A DNA stretch of 64,000 bases from Novosphingobium sp. PP1Y (GTDB taxonomy: Bacteria > Pseudomonadota > Alphaproteobacteria > Sphingomonadales > Sphingomonadaceae): NCBI RefSeq assembly GCF_000253255.1, contig NC_015583.1:62001-126000 (forward strand), given 5' to 3'. The translations under genes were made by a program, and so were the position numbers. Below, piece by piece: positions 34,987-44,535 of this stretch (positions are counted from its first letter, which is position 1; every line of letters begins with the position of its first letter). The notes beneath the pieces were generated by a model, which saw only the letters and a list, made by a program, of their open reading frames with translations, searched no databases and was not told the DNA's origin.

Positions 34987-35205
34987 CAAATACATGCTCA
35001 GGCGGCCTCAGGGAGGCGTCCGGCTTATATATCTGTAATAACGCCATTAATATCGCACGAAAGGCGTGTTTGGCCAGCGCCGTGAACACCAATCATTACG
35101 ATCTGCAATTGACACTCAGAATATTTACGCTGACAAAACGGCCATTGCCGGGCCGACGTGTTTCGAAACTCAGATCCGGTACCATTCGCAAGGGGACAGG
35201 ATGAG

Positions 35206-36333
35206 ATGGCGCAATTCCGCGAAGTGATGTCTTTTGCCGTGCAAGGCCTCAGCGGCATGGCGACGTGCTGGTCGAGGCCGTCGCGACCATTCATGGTATC
35301 GACGGCGCTGGCACTCGCATCGGTAGCCTTGCCCGGGCATGCGCAAGTGCAGACCCTGGTGCCCACGCCAGTGGCGGGAGCGAAACCGGCTACGGTTGAG
35401 CGCATCAAGGTCCATTCCATTGCGATCGAAGGGAATCTCGAAGGCGAATCCGCAGATCGGGATGTCGTCGTCATTCTTCCACCCAGCTACGGCAAGGAGC
35501 CGAGCAGGCGCTATCCGGTTGTCTATGCGCTTCACGGCTACTCTATCGGTGCAGAACAATGGATGAAGGAAATCCACGTTCCCCAGACGGTCGAAGGCGC
35601 CTTTGCGGAAGGTGCAGCAGAGATGATCGTGGTCCTGCCGGACAGCAAGACCGCCTATAACGGATCGATGTATTCCAGTTCGCAGACGACCGGCGATTTC
35701 GAGACGTTCGTTTCGCGCGATCTCGTGGGTTATGTCGACAGTCATTACCGCACACTTCGTGACAGGCGCAGCCGCGGGCTGGTTGGGCACTCAATGGGTG
35801 GCTACGGAGCGACGCGGATCGGGCTGAAGCATGCCGACGTATTCGGGGCGCTCTATCTGATGAGCCCATGCTGTCTTTCGGTGCGCGATCCGCAGAGCTT
35901 CGAGCCGGACCTGGAGGCCAAGGTGGCCCAGCTCAGGATGCCAGCCGATTCGGAGGACTTGTCGTTCGGCCCGCGCGGAGCGCTGGCCATGGCTGCGGCA
36001 TGGTCTCCCAATCCCCGAAATCCGCCCCTCTATCTCGACCTGCCGGTAAAAGATGGCACGGCCCGGCCTGAAATCATCGCCAAGTGGATGGCCAATTCCC
36101 CCCTCGCCTTCGCCGATCAGTACATCGACAACCTGCGCAAGTACGCGGCGATTGCCATGGATGTCGGCGATCAGGACGGATTGAAGGTGGATACCCGAAA
36201 ATTGCACGCCCTGTTCGACAGCTACGGCATCGCCAACAGCCTCGAGATCTATCCGGGCACGCATACCAGCGCGGTGGCCGATCGGTTCCAGAATCACGTC
36301 ATGCCTTTTTTCAGCGCCCACCTCGCCCATTGA
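35206..36333 (+). CDS. Exported CE1-like esterase (acetyl/feruloyl xylan esterase type)
   Basis: A 375-residue exported esterase of the esterase-D/CE1 fold. AGGATGAG precedes the ATG at 35206. The leader includes FMVSTALALASVALPGHAQ. The core begins RDVVVILPPSYGKEP with RRYPVVYALHGYSIG. The nucleophile is in GLVGHSMGGYGATRIGLKH, the acid is probably Asp in AIAMDVGDQDGL, and the base His in YPGTHTSAVADR. CE1 enzymes remove acetyl or feruloyl groups from arabinoxylan, which fits the GH43 and GH27 genes that follow within 30 bases. The exact acyl group cannot be read from sequence. Confidence 0.87.
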   Translation: MAQFREVMSFAVQGLSGMATCWSRPSRPFMVSTALALASVALPGHAQVQTLVPTPVAGAKPATVERIKVHSIAIEGNLEGESADRDVVVILPPSYGKEPSRRYPVVYALHGYSIGAEQWMKEIHVPQTVEGAFAEGAAEMIVVLPDSKTAYNGSMYSSSQTTGDFETFVSRDLVGYVDSHYRTLRDRRSRGLVGHSMGGYGATRIGLKHADVFGALYLMSPCCLSVRDPQSFEPDLEAKVAQLRMPADSEDLSFGPRGALAMAAAWSPNPRNPPLYLDLPVKDGTARPEIIAKWMANSPLAFADQYIDNLRKYAAIAMDVGDQDGLKVDTRKLHALFDSYGIANSLEIYPGTHTSAVADRFQNHVMPFFSAHLAH

Positions 36334-36361
36334 TCGCGCTGCAACGCTGGACCCTGCAGAT

Positions 36362-37909
36362 ATGCGCCTGACAATTCTTGCCGCAGCGGCCGCCCTGTGC
36401 TCCTGCACATTCTCCCGAACCCCTGCCATGGCGCAGGTCTGGCAGGCCGATCAGGGCGATGGCACATTCCGCAATCCGGTGCTTTACGCTGACTATCCCG
36501 ACCCCGACATCATTCGCGTGGGCGAAGATTTCTATTTTGCCACCACGACTTTCGTGAACACTCCCGGTATCACCATCCTGCATTCGAAGGACCTGGTGAA
36601 CTGGGAATTCTACAGTCATGTGGTGCAACGTATCGATGGCTCGCCGGCCTATGATCTGAAGGGCGGCAATGGATACAGACGCGGACTCTATGCGACGAGC
36701 CTGCGTCACCATCGGGGCATGTTTTACCTTGCGGTGACGCCCGTGGGGCTCAATACCCGTATCTACTATGCCCCGGATCCGCGCGGTCCCTGGCAATATC
36801 ACGAACTGAACCGCGAGGCGTTCGATCCCGGCCTGTTCATCGATGACGACGGTACAGGCTATATCGCCACAGCTGTCAATTCGGACGGCACAATCACGCT
36901 GCTGACGCTCGATCGCGATTTCGACAGGATCGTGGGTTCGCGCAAGATCCATTTCGTACCGGGCGGCGAGGGTTCCAAGATCGTCAAGCGCGACGGATGG
37001 TATTACATATTCAACGCCGTGCCGCCGCGCATGGCGCTTACGGTTTCGCGCTCGCGCAGCCTCTTTGGCCCCTGGGAAACCCGAGAGCAGATTGACGACA
37101 GGACCGGTGGCCACCAGGGCGCGCTTGTCGACCTGCCTGACGGTCGCTGGTTCGGCTTTGTCATGGCCGATGCCGGTTCGATAGGGCGAATGACCAACCT
37201 CAGTCCCGTGTTCTGGAAGGATGACTGGCCCATCTGGGGCACACCGGAGGAACCGGGAAAAGTGCCCGGACAGGCGCGCAAGCCGATCGATGGATTTGCG
37301 CCATCGCAGCTCGCCGCGTCGGACGGATTCACGCATGCCCGGCTTGGTATGCAATGGCAATGGAACCATAATCCGGATGATAGTGCATGGTCGCTCAACG
37401 AGCGGCCGGGATGGCTGAGACTTCATGCGATGCTTGCGGATAACCTCTGGTCGGCGCGTAATACGCTGGTGCAGAAGGCCCAGGGACCGCGCAGCCGCGC
37501 CGTCGTGAAACTCGACATCGCAGGCTTGCAAAAAGGCGATCGGTGCGGGTTCGGCACTTTCGGGCAATACAGTGCGACCATCGCTGCAAGCCGCGATCCC
37601 AAGGGGCGCCCGTTCCTGACCATGGGCCTTCTGGAAAGCACGCAGAGCGGCCCGCGCGAGGAAGTGAAGGTGGCCGGAACAGCTATCGCGGGCTCGGAAC
37701 TTTGGCTTTCCGTCAATGCCGATTTCACGAGGGACAAGGCCAGCATGGCCTACAGCCTCGATGGTAAGGACTGGGTCCCGCTTGGAGGCACGTTTCCGCT
37801 CGCCTTCGCTTGGCGGACCGGCACGTTCCAGGGCGAACAGTTCGCGCTCTCCTGCTTCAACACGCAGGGCGAGGGCGGCTTTCTCGATATAGACAGCTTC
37901 ATACTCTAA
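36362..37909 (+). CDS. GH43 beta-xylosidase/alpha-L-arabinofuranosidase with C-terminal beta-sandwich
   Basis: A 515-residue exported GH43 enzyme. The leader is MRLTILAAAAALCSCTFSRT. A lipobox-like LCSC is present, so it may be a lipoprotein. The five-bladed propeller shows the catalytic base Asp in LYADYPDPDIIRVGEDFYF, the pKa-modulating Asp in AFDPGLFIDDDGTGYIAT and the acid Glu in VPGGEGSKIVKRDGWYYI. A second domain of about 200 residues (WLRLHAMLADNLWSARNTL onward) is the beta-sandwich usual in xylosidase-type GH43 proteins. It lies 28 bases after the esterase and 14 bases before GH27, so the three form one operon. Confidence 0.92.
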   Translation: MRLTILAAAAALCSCTFSRTPAMAQVWQADQGDGTFRNPVLYADYPDPDIIRVGEDFYFATTTFVNTPGITILHSKDLVNWEFYSHVVQRIDGSPAYDLKGGNGYRRGLYATSLRHHRGMFYLAVTPVGLNTRIYYAPDPRGPWQYHELNREAFDPGLFIDDDGTGYIATAVNSDGTITLLTLDRDFDRIVGSRKIHFVPGGEGSKIVKRDGWYYIFNAVPPRMALTVSRSRSLFGPWETREQIDDRTGGHQGALVDLPDGRWFGFVMADAGSIGRMTNLSPVFWKDDWPIWGTPEEPGKVPGQARKPIDGFAPSQLAASDGFTHARLGMQWQWNHNPDDSAWSLNERPGWLRLHAMLADNLWSARNTLVQKAQGPRSRAVVKLDIAGLQKGDRCGFGTFGQYSATIAASRDPKGRPFLTMGLLESTQSGPREEVKVAGTAIAGSELWLSVNADFTRDKASMAYSLDGKDWVPLGGTFPLAFAWRTGTFQGEQFALSCFNTQGEGGFLDIDSFIL

Positions 37910-37923
37910 CCGGGAGATCCCGA

Positions 37924-39816
37924 ATGAAACGAGGTTTTCGCCTCCTTGGCGCGGTTGCCATCCTGGCTCTGACCGTGACTGCGGCCCATGCCGACGAACT
38001 CGATCCGAAAGGCGATTGGACCGCCTATGATAAAGGCAATGCCGCCCTGCCACCGATGGGATGGAACAGTTGGAACGCCTTTGCTCTCGAAATCAATGAA
38101 GCCAAGATTCTCGGCGCTGCCGAAACCATCGTCACATCCGGGCTGGCTGCGAAGGGCTATCGCTATGTCGACCTTGACGAAGGCTGGTGGGCTCGGCGCG
38201 GGGCAGACGGCCGTCTCGTCATCCGCACCGACCGTTTCCCTTCGGCAATCCGTAGCGACGGGACGACCAGCTTTCGCCCGCTGACGGACAAGCTGCACGA
38301 CATGGGACTAAAAGCCGGCATCTACTCGGAGATCGGGCGCAATTCCTGCGGTCAGATCTACAGCGAGGAAAAGGCCAGTCTGCCCAGCGGCACCGTGGCC
38401 GAGCGCGAAGTGGGCCTTTACGATCACGTCGACCGGGATATCGGCCTCTATTTCGCGGAGTGGGGCTTCGACCTGATCAAGGTGGATGGCTGCGGCATCA
38501 GGGGCCTGCCGCAGGGGAGCCCGCGCGTGGCCTCCGGAGAGTTTCGCGCCTTTCCGCCGCTGATCGATTCCGATTCGCTGGGCCGGACGAACATTCCGGC
38601 GGTGCGTGCCCTGTTCGGCAAGGTGGCCGACGCCCTGGAACGCTACAATCCCGACAACGACTTCGTGTTCTCGCTATGCATCTGGGGATCGGCCGATGTG
38701 CGCTCCTGGGCGAAGAACGTCGGGAACCTCTCTCGCACCAGCGAGGATATCTTCCCGATCTGGGGCCGCATGCTGTTCAACATGGATAGCACTTCGCGGC
38801 GAGCCCTCTACGCACAGCCCGGATCGTGGAACGACCCGGACATGCTTTATATTGGCAGCGGGGAATTCGACGCGGATCATCTGACCGAGGCACGCACCCA
38901 TTTCTCGATGTGGGCAATGCTCAACGCCCCCCTGATCATCGGCTACGACTTGCGCCATGCTGCGCCCGAGCTGATGGAGATCCTCGGCAATGAACGGATC
39001 ATCGCGCTCGATCAGGATCCGGCCGGAAATCAGGCGGTACTGGCCTACGACTCCGACGATGTGCAAATCTATGCCAAGACTCTTGCCGACGGCACCAAGG
39101 GCGTAGCGATCCTCAATCGCACCTCCGCGCCGCTGGACGCCGTGCTCACCGCCGAACACCTCAAGTTCCTTGCCGGCGCCGATGTCGAACTTACCGATCT
39201 TTGGACTGGCGAGACCACGCGATTCAAGGGCGAGCATAAGTTCACGCTGGCCCCGCGCGAGGCGCTGGTATTCAAGGCGAAGGGCAAGCGCGTGCTGGCC
39301 GATGGCTACTATCTGTCGGAAATGCCGGGCAGCGTGAATCCGGCCGTGGATGGTGTTACCGTTCCGCAAGCAGAACCGATGACCCATCGCGCGATCCTGC
39401 CCTGGCAGTCAACCCACGGCAATGGAGAACATCCGCGCTATGGCGGTTGGGGCGGCGCCCAGGCGGATGCAACACCATATGGCGAGGAACTGGCCGTTTC
39501 CGGTCAACGTTACCAAAACGGGATCGGGGTTCTTGCCAATTCGCGACTGGAAATCCGCAATGCCGGATACAAGCACTTTTCCGCTGAGGTCGGTGTGGAT
39601 GACAGCGCGCGGGACAGGAGCGAGCCTGTGACATTCTTGGTCTACGGCGATGGCAGGTTGCTTGCCCGGTCCGAACCCAAGCGCTTCGGCGAGGCTCCCT
39701 CCACGATCAAGGCTGACGTCTCGGGTGCAAAGCTTGTGGAGATCGTCGCCCGGACCGCGACGCCTGTGCGTTTTCCCGATCCCGTGACTTGGGGCAATGC
39801 TGCCCTGACCCACTGA
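37924..39816 (+). CDS. GH27 alpha-galactosidase/beta-L-arabinopyranosidase with NPCBM domain
   Basis: A 630-residue exported GH27 enzyme. The ATG at 37924 follows GGGAGATCCCGA, and the leader ends VTAAHAD. The GH27 barrel starts PPMGWNSWNAFALEIN. The nucleophile Asp is in DLIKVDGCGIRG and the acid/base Asp in GSWNDPDMLYIG. A beta domain follows (ALDQDPAGNQAVLAY). The last 150 residues (WQSTHGNGEHPRYGGWGG to LVEIVARTA) look like an NPCBM carbohydrate-binding module. GH27 covers alpha-galactosidase and beta-L-arabinopyranosidase. The arabinoxylan context favours either. The nucleophile context KVDGC with Gly differs from the common KxDNC. Confidence 0.91.
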   Translation: MKRGFRLLGAVAILALTVTAAHADELDPKGDWTAYDKGNAALPPMGWNSWNAFALEINEAKILGAAETIVTSGLAAKGYRYVDLDEGWWARRGADGRLVIRTDRFPSAIRSDGTTSFRPLTDKLHDMGLKAGIYSEIGRNSCGQIYSEEKASLPSGTVAEREVGLYDHVDRDIGLYFAEWGFDLIKVDGCGIRGLPQGSPRVASGEFRAFPPLIDSDSLGRTNIPAVRALFGKVADALERYNPDNDFVFSLCIWGSADVRSWAKNVGNLSRTSEDIFPIWGRMLFNMDSTSRRALYAQPGSWNDPDMLYIGSGEFDADHLTEARTHFSMWAMLNAPLIIGYDLRHAAPELMEILGNERIIALDQDPAGNQAVLAYDSDDVQIYAKTLADGTKGVAILNRTSAPLDAVLTAEHLKFLAGADVELTDLWTGETTRFKGEHKFTLAPREALVFKAKGKRVLADGYYLSEMPGSVNPAVDGVTVPQAEPMTHRAILPWQSTHGNGEHPRYGGWGGAQADATPYGEELAVSGQRYQNGIGVLANSRLEIRNAGYKHFSAEVGVDDSARDRSEPVTFLVYGDGRLLARSEPKRFGEAPSTIKADVSGAKLVEIVARTATPVRFPDPVTWGNAALTH

Positions 39817-39830
39817 TCTGGAGGGACCTG

Positions 39831-39857
39831 GCGGCCCACCTCGGTCGGGTGGGCCGC
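39831..39857. terminator. Bidirectional terminator between GH27 and GH51
   Basis: GCGGCCCACC (39831-39840) and GGTGGGCCGC (39848-39857) form a perfect 10-bp GC-rich stem with a 7-base loop between two converging genes. ATCTCCTTATTC follows on the plus strand. It is the clearest terminator-like structure in the region. Confidence 0.65.
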
Positions 39858-39867
39858 TGCCATCTCC

Positions 39868-41460
39868 TTATTCGTCAAGCCGAAAGACCGCGACGGACTT
39901 GGCCGGAAGGTCCACGGTGACCTTGTTATTGCGCACCGTTCCGGAGATCGGTCTTGGCACGACCACATCGGGACTATCGAAGCTGTTTATCGAATTGACC
40001 TTTGGGCCGGTCAATACTTCGCCTGCCAGCGCCTTTATCGTCAATCCATCGAAGCTGGCGGAGATCGTCGCCTTTCGTGAGGGGTCGAGATTTGTCACGG
40101 ACAGCCAGAGCTTGCCGTTTCTTCCGCGCGCGGCAATCGCATCGACGCGCGGCAGTTCGACGCTTCCTTCACGATAGGTGCCAGCGTCGAAATTCACCGG
40201 TACGAAGCGCGCATCCTGAAACGGCACATACATCTTGTAGATGTAATAGGTAGGCGTCAGCAGCATCTTTTCGTCCTGGGTCAGGATCATGGCCTGCAGG
40301 ACGTTCACCATCTGGGCGATGTTCGTCATCCGCACGCGATCGGCATGACGGGCAAAGATGTTGAGGTTCAGGGCCGCGATGATCGCATCGCGCAGCGAGT
40401 TCTGCTGGATCAGGAACCCCGGGTTGGTGCCCGGTGCGGGTTCCAGCCAGACGCCCCACTCATCGACCACCAGCGGAACTTTCTTGTCCGGATCGTACTT
40501 GTCCATGATGGCGGAATGGCTGGCGATCATGGCGTCCATCCCCAGCGTTTCCTTGACGAGCGAGGCATAAGCATCCCGGCCGAAATCGGTGCTCGACATC
40601 GATGGCGGCCAACCGCCAGTCGTGTAGGAGTGTAGGGAAAGGCCCTCGATATTCCAGGCCCAGTCGTGCTGCGTCCAGGTCTTCATGACCTGCTCTGTAT
40701 AGGCTGTATCCGGACCATTGGGCCCCACGGCTATACGCTGCATGGGAGCCGCGCCCTTTTCCATCTGCTCGGGCCGGTAGTTGCGGACAAAGCGGGCGTA
40801 GCGCTTCATCAGATCCGCATAGTATTCTGGGCGCATGGCGCCGCCGCATGACCAACTCTCGTTGCCGAGGCCGAGATAGCGAACCTTGTAGGGCTCCGGA
40901 TGACCGTTGGCCGCCCGCTCCTTGCCCGCAGCGCTGCTGGCAGGCGCTGTCATGTAGGCGAGCCAGTCCGCGGCTTCCTGCACCGTGCCGGAACCGACAT
41001 TCACCGAAATGTAGGCTTCGCTGTCTATCTGGCTGACAAAATCCATGAATTCGTCCGTTCCGAATGTATTCGGCTCGCCCGAGTCGCCCCAGTTCGCGTT
41101 GACCGTCGCACGGCGCGCACTTTGCGGTCCGATCCCGTCACGCCAGTGATACTCGTCGGCAAAGCAGCCACCCGGCCACCGGACATTGGGCACCTTTATA
41201 GCCTTCAGTGCGCTGACCACGTCCTTGCGAATACCCCGAACATTGGGGATCTTCGAATCCTTGCCTACCCAGACTCCGCCATAGATTCCGTAGCCGAGGT
41301 GCTCTGCAAATTGACCGAAGACATTCCGGTCAATCGTGGCACCGGTCTTGTCGGCCTCGACCTCGACCGGAATGACATCATCATCGCTGGCCGCTGAGGC
41401 CGCCTGTGCAAGCGACATCAGGCCCAAGGTCGCGGCATACCGCCATCCTGTTCGGTACAT
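39868..41460 (-). CDS. GH51 alpha-L-arabinofuranosidase, short form
   Basis: A 530-residue exported GH51 enzyme. The start at 41460 follows GGAGAGGAAAG, and the leader ends AQAASAA. The N-terminal hallmark is NVFGQFAEHLGYGIYGGVWVGKDS, followed by RWPGGCFADEYHWRDGIGP. The acid/base Glu is in LGLGNESWSCGG (about 201) and the nucleophile in PLVVDEWGVWLE (about 334). There is no inserted sandwich domain. A paralogue with nearly the same N-terminus begins at 63651 but carries a stop codon. The gene is divergent from the sugar symporter. The shared gap holds operator 4. Likely substrates are arabinan and arabinoxylan oligosaccharides. Confidence 0.93.
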   Translation of the reverse strand: MYRTGWRYAATLGLMSLAQAASAASDDDVIPVEVEADKTGATIDRNVFGQFAEHLGYGIYGGVWVGKDSKIPNVRGIRKDVVSALKAIKVPNVRWPGGCFADEYHWRDGIGPQSARRATVNANWGDSGEPNTFGTDEFMDFVSQIDSEAYISVNVGSGTVQEAADWLAYMTAPASSAAGKERAANGHPEPYKVRYLGLGNESWSCGGAMRPEYYADLMKRYARFVRNYRPEQMEKGAAPMQRIAVGPNGPDTAYTEQVMKTWTQHDWAWNIEGLSLHSYTTGGWPPSMSSTDFGRDAYASLVKETLGMDAMIASHSAIMDKYDPDKKVPLVVDEWGVWLEPAPGTNPGFLIQQNSLRDAIIAALNLNIFARHADRVRMTNIAQMVNVLQAMILTQDEKMLLTPTYYIYKMYVPFQDARFVPVNFDAGTYREGSVELPRVDAIAARGRNGKLWLSVTNLDPSRKATISASFDGLTIKALAGEVLTGPKVNSINSFDSPDVVVPRPISGTVRNNKVTVDLPAKSVAVFRLDE

Positions 41461-41632
41461 TCTTTCCTCTCCGCAAAATGTGACATGCCCGGCAGCACAT
41501 CGATGCTTCAATCAAATTGATCCTTGCATTTTCGCACCCTGCATTCACGGATACCGGGACTTTCCATGTTCACCGGTTGAATTAATCGATCTGCTTGCAC
41601 AGACCTCTTGCGCAGTTGCTGGATTCTGTTTT

Positions 41633-41646
41633 AGGTAGCGCTAACA
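41633..41646. promoter_or_regulatory. TAGCGCTA operator 4 (GH51 / sugar symporter)
   Basis: AGGTAGCGCTAACA lies 42 bases ahead of the symporter start at 41688 and 172 bases from the divergent GH51 start. The core is intact. The right half has A for the C/T. Confidence 0.72.
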
Positions 41647-41687
41647 AAATGGCAAGTCCGCATGTTGGGCGGGTGAGAGGAAAACTG

Positions 41688-43103
41688 ATGAACGATAGCG
41701 GGCAAGACAATGTCAGGATGTCGCTGGTCGGCGCAATCGTCGCGGTTGCGACTATCGGCGGATTGCTTTTCGGTTATGACAGTGGCGCAGTCAACGGAAC
41801 CCAGGCAGGTCTTCGGGACGCTTTCGCGCTCGACGATGCCGGGCTTGGCTTCACCGTCGGTTCTCTGCTGATCGGCTGCGCCGCCGGTGCCTTTCTGGCC
41901 GGACGGCTGGCAGACGCCATGGGGCGCAAGCGGGTCATGATGATTTCGGCAGTCATCTTCCTGATCGGTGCCCTCATCCAGGGTCTGACGCCCGATCACA
42001 CGATCTTCGTGATTGCACGCTTTGCCGGCGGCATGGCAGTGGGCGCGGCCAGCGTTCTTTCTCCGGCCTACATTTCGGAAGTCGCCCCCGCTCACATGCG
42101 CGGCCGCCTTACATCGGTTCAACAGGTCATGATCATCACCGGCCTGACGCTGGCTTTCGTGGTGAACTACTTCCTGGCTCAGGCAGCGGGCGATTCGCTG
42201 GGTATGATCGGCGGTCATCCTGCCTGGCGCTGGATGTACCTTGCACAATCGGTGCCAGCGGCGGTCTACCTGATCGCGCTATTCACCATTCCGGAAAGCC
42301 CGCGCTATCTTGTCAGCCGCAAGCGCGACACCGAAGCGGAAGCCATTCTCGCAAGGTTGTTCGGCGCCTTCTCGGCAAGCGCCAAGGTCAAGGAAATCCG
42401 GGCCAGCTTCTCGCACGATCACCGCCCGCGCCTGCGTGACGTCATGGCACCCGGCACAATCCTGCGGCCGATTGTGTGGGCCGGGCTCGTCCTGGCGGTT
42501 TTCCAGCAACTCGTCGGCATCAACGTGATCTTCTACTACGGCGAAACCCTGTGGAAGCTCGCCGGTGCGTCCGAGGAGACTGCCCTGCAACGCAACATCG
42601 TATCCGGTATCGTATCCATTGCGGCCTGTTTCGTGGCCATGGGCCTTGTCGATCGGATCGGACGCAAGCCGCTCCTGCTGATAGGCTCGGCCGGCATGAC
42701 AGTGACGCTAGGCACAATGACCTGGGTCTTTACCAGCGGAACGCTCGATGTGGCGGGTAACCTGGTGCTGGATCAGTCGATCGGCCTGGTCGCGCTGGTC
42801 GCAGCCAATCTCTACGTTATCTTCTTCAATGTGAGCTGGGGCCCGGTCATGTGGGTCATGCTGGGTGAAATGTTCCCCAATCAGTTGCGCGGCTCGGCTC
42901 TCGCCGTGTGCGGTCTTGCCCAGTGGGCCGCGAACTACGCAGTGGTCCAGTCCTTCCCCGGCATGGCAAGTGGCTTGGGCCTTGGCCTCACTTACGCGTT
43001 CTACACCATCTGCGCCGCCATCAGCTTCTTCCTCGTGCGCTCTTTCATCAATGAAACGAGAGGCAAGGAACTGGAAGAAATGGAGGGCTGGGACGAACGC
43101 TGA
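41688..43103 (+). CDS. Sugar porter family MFS symporter (probable xylose/arabinose:H+)
   Basis: A 471-residue, twelve-helix sugar/H+ symporter of the sugar porter family, expected to bring pentoses across the inner membrane. Signatures are GGLLFGYDSGAVNGT in TM1, GRLADAMGRKRVMM after TM2, IPESPRYLVSRKRD at the end of TM6, QQLVGINVIFYYGETLW in TM7 and WGPVMWVMLGEMFPNQLRG in TM10. The PESPR and PETKG-like motifs (here NETRGKELEEMEG) define the family. The ATG at 41688 has GAGAGGAAAA ahead. An upstream in-frame ATG at 41595 would place the operator inside the gene. It is followed by a hairpin and the LacI gene. Confidence 0.92.
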   Translation: MNDSGQDNVRMSLVGAIVAVATIGGLLFGYDSGAVNGTQAGLRDAFALDDAGLGFTVGSLLIGCAAGAFLAGRLADAMGRKRVMMISAVIFLIGALIQGLTPDHTIFVIARFAGGMAVGAASVLSPAYISEVAPAHMRGRLTSVQQVMIITGLTLAFVVNYFLAQAAGDSLGMIGGHPAWRWMYLAQSVPAAVYLIALFTIPESPRYLVSRKRDTEAEAILARLFGAFSASAKVKEIRASFSHDHRPRLRDVMAPGTILRPIVWAGLVLAVFQQLVGINVIFYYGETLWKLAGASEETALQRNIVSGIVSIAACFVAMGLVDRIGRKPLLLIGSAGMTVTLGTMTWVFTSGTLDVAGNLVLDQSIGLVALVAANLYVIFFNVSWGPVMWVMLGEMFPNQLRGSALAVCGLAQWAANYAVVQSFPGMASGLGLGLTYAFYTICAAISFFLVRSFINETRGKELEEMEGWDER

Positions 43104-43153
43104 ACCTCTCCCCCCGAGGCCGGGGAACTCTCTCTCCTCCTCCCCGGCACAAA

Positions 43154-43193
43154 GAAGGGCGCGGTCTTACAGTGCGGAAAGGCCGCGCCCTTC
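43154..43193 (+). terminator. Hairpin after the sugar symporter gene
   Basis: GAAGGGCGCGG (43154-43164) and CCGCGCCCTTC (43183-43193) form a perfect 11-bp stem with an 18-base loop, 50 bases past the symporter stop. It probably ends the transcript before the LacI gene. CATTTCC follows, so the T-tract is weak. Confidence 0.6.
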
Positions 43194-43380
43194 CATTTCC
43201 AGGATGCGAGAACGGAGGCTTCATGGTGCAGATGGATCGATCGTACGGCACGTCCCGGCAGCTATCGAATGCGCGAGTTGACGCTGATGAGCCCGTAGAA
43301 GGGCCAAACATTGCGGATAAGAGCCATTACGCGCCCATCATTTGCTTGCGGTACGCCGGAAACCGGTACTAGATCGCAAC

Positions 43381-44490
43381 ATGGCGAAGGATGACGCAAC
43401 AAGCCGGAAAAAGAGGGGCAACCGCAAGCAATTAGGTCGGCCGACGATTGCCGACGTGGCGCGCTTGGCAGGTTGCTCGCCGATGACGGTCAGCCGCGTG
43501 ATCAACCACGAAGCAAGCGTACGCGAAGACACCCGCAAGGTCGTGCAGGCGGCGATAGAACAGCTCAACTATTCGCCCAACCGCGCCGCCCGAAGCCTGG
43601 CCGGCGCGTCGCAATTACGCATTGCGCTGCTCTACACCAACCCGTCAGCGTCCTATCTCAGCGAATTCCTGATGGGCTGTCTGGAAGAAGCGAGCCACAG
43701 TGACGTTCACCTCGTAGTCGAACGCTGCGCGTTCGGCGAAGACGAAGACGAAGTCATCCGACGTCTCACGAAAAGCGGCATCGACGGTTTCCTTCTGCCC
43801 CCACCTCTGAGCGACGAAAAGCCGCTTCTGGAACTGCTTCGCCAGTTGGACAGTCGTGCCGTTCTGGTCGGCCCGGGCACGGCGGAAGCGGACGACTGGG
43901 CGGTGATGATCGATGAGTATCAAGCCGCCTATGACATGACGAACCACATTATCGGGCTTGGCCACAAGCGCATCGGTTTCGTCATCGGCAACCCCCACCA
44001 GACGGCAAGCGGACAACGCCTGTCCGGCTATCTTGACGCGATGGCGGCGGCCGGGCTCGATGTGCCTGAAAGTCTCGTGCGGCAGGGTCTCTTCACATAT
44101 CGCTCGGGCATCGATGCAGCCATGTACCTGCTCGACCAGCCAGATCCCCCTACCGCGATTTTCGCCTCCAACGACGACATGGCGGCAGCCGCAGTGGCGG
44201 TGGCGCAGCGCCGTCACCTCGACGTGCCGCTGGACCTTACGGTTTGCGGCTTTGACGATACGCCGATTGCCAGCACGATCTGGCCTGAGCTGACGACCAT
44301 CCGCCAGCCCATCCATGAGATGGCAAGCACGGCGCTCGAAATGCTGGCCACTGAACTGCGGGCAGAACGTAGCGGCAAAGCCGGCGTTCCCGTGCATCTC
44401 AAGCTCGATTACTCGATCGTGCGGCGCCAGTCCGACAACGCGCCGGGCCTTGCCCGCAGGGCCATGAGGGGCAGCAGGCAGGAGGAATGA
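43381..44490 (+). CDS. LacI/GalR-family transcriptional regulator, probable regulator of the xylan region
   Basis: A 369-residue LacI-family repressor. The DNA-binding domain is RPTIADVARLAGCSPMTVSR with the hinge helix NRAARSLAGAS. The periplasmic-binding-like effector domain shows LLYTNPSASYLSEFLMGC, HKRIGFVIGNP and FASNDDMAAAAVAVA, ending VCGFDDTPIAST. The start at 43381 is chosen because upstream residues lack family similarity. It is the only LacI protein in the window, and seven TAGCGCTA palindromes lie around it. It is therefore the best candidate for their binder. The inducer is presumably a xylose- or arabinose-related sugar. No copy of the operator precedes this gene itself, so autoregulation is not evident. 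Confidence 0.9.
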   Translation: MAKDDATSRKKRGNRKQLGRPTIADVARLAGCSPMTVSRVINHEASVREDTRKVVQAAIEQLNYSPNRAARSLAGASQLRIALLYTNPSASYLSEFLMGCLEEASHSDVHLVVERCAFGEDEDEVIRRLTKSGIDGFLLPPPLSDEKPLLELLRQLDSRAVLVGPGTAEADDWAVMIDEYQAAYDMTNHIIGLGHKRIGFVIGNPHQTASGQRLSGYLDAMAAAGLDVPESLVRQGLFTYRSGIDAAMYLLDQPDPPTAIFASNDDMAAAAVAVAQRRHLDVPLDLTVCGFDDTPIASTIWPELTTIRQPIHEMASTALEMLATELRAERSGKAGVPVHLKLDYSIVRRQSDNAPGLARRAMRGSRQEE

Positions 44491-44501
44491 TACCCCCTGC
44501 C
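44477..44501. terminator. Weak hairpin at the LacI gene end
   Basis: GGCAGGAGG and CCCCCTGCC can form eight of nine pairs around a loop that contains the LacI stop codon. It lies between converging genes and may end one or both transcripts. Confidence 0.3.
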
Positions 44502-44535
44502 TGTTCAGGTATCAGCATCCACAATGCGGGCCTGT

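Noticed and set aside
36311..38053. A 580-codon open frame on the minus strand
   Set aside because: It is antisense to the GH43 gene at 36362, whose catalytic Asp, Asp and Glu motifs are intact. The minus-strand product shows no family features.
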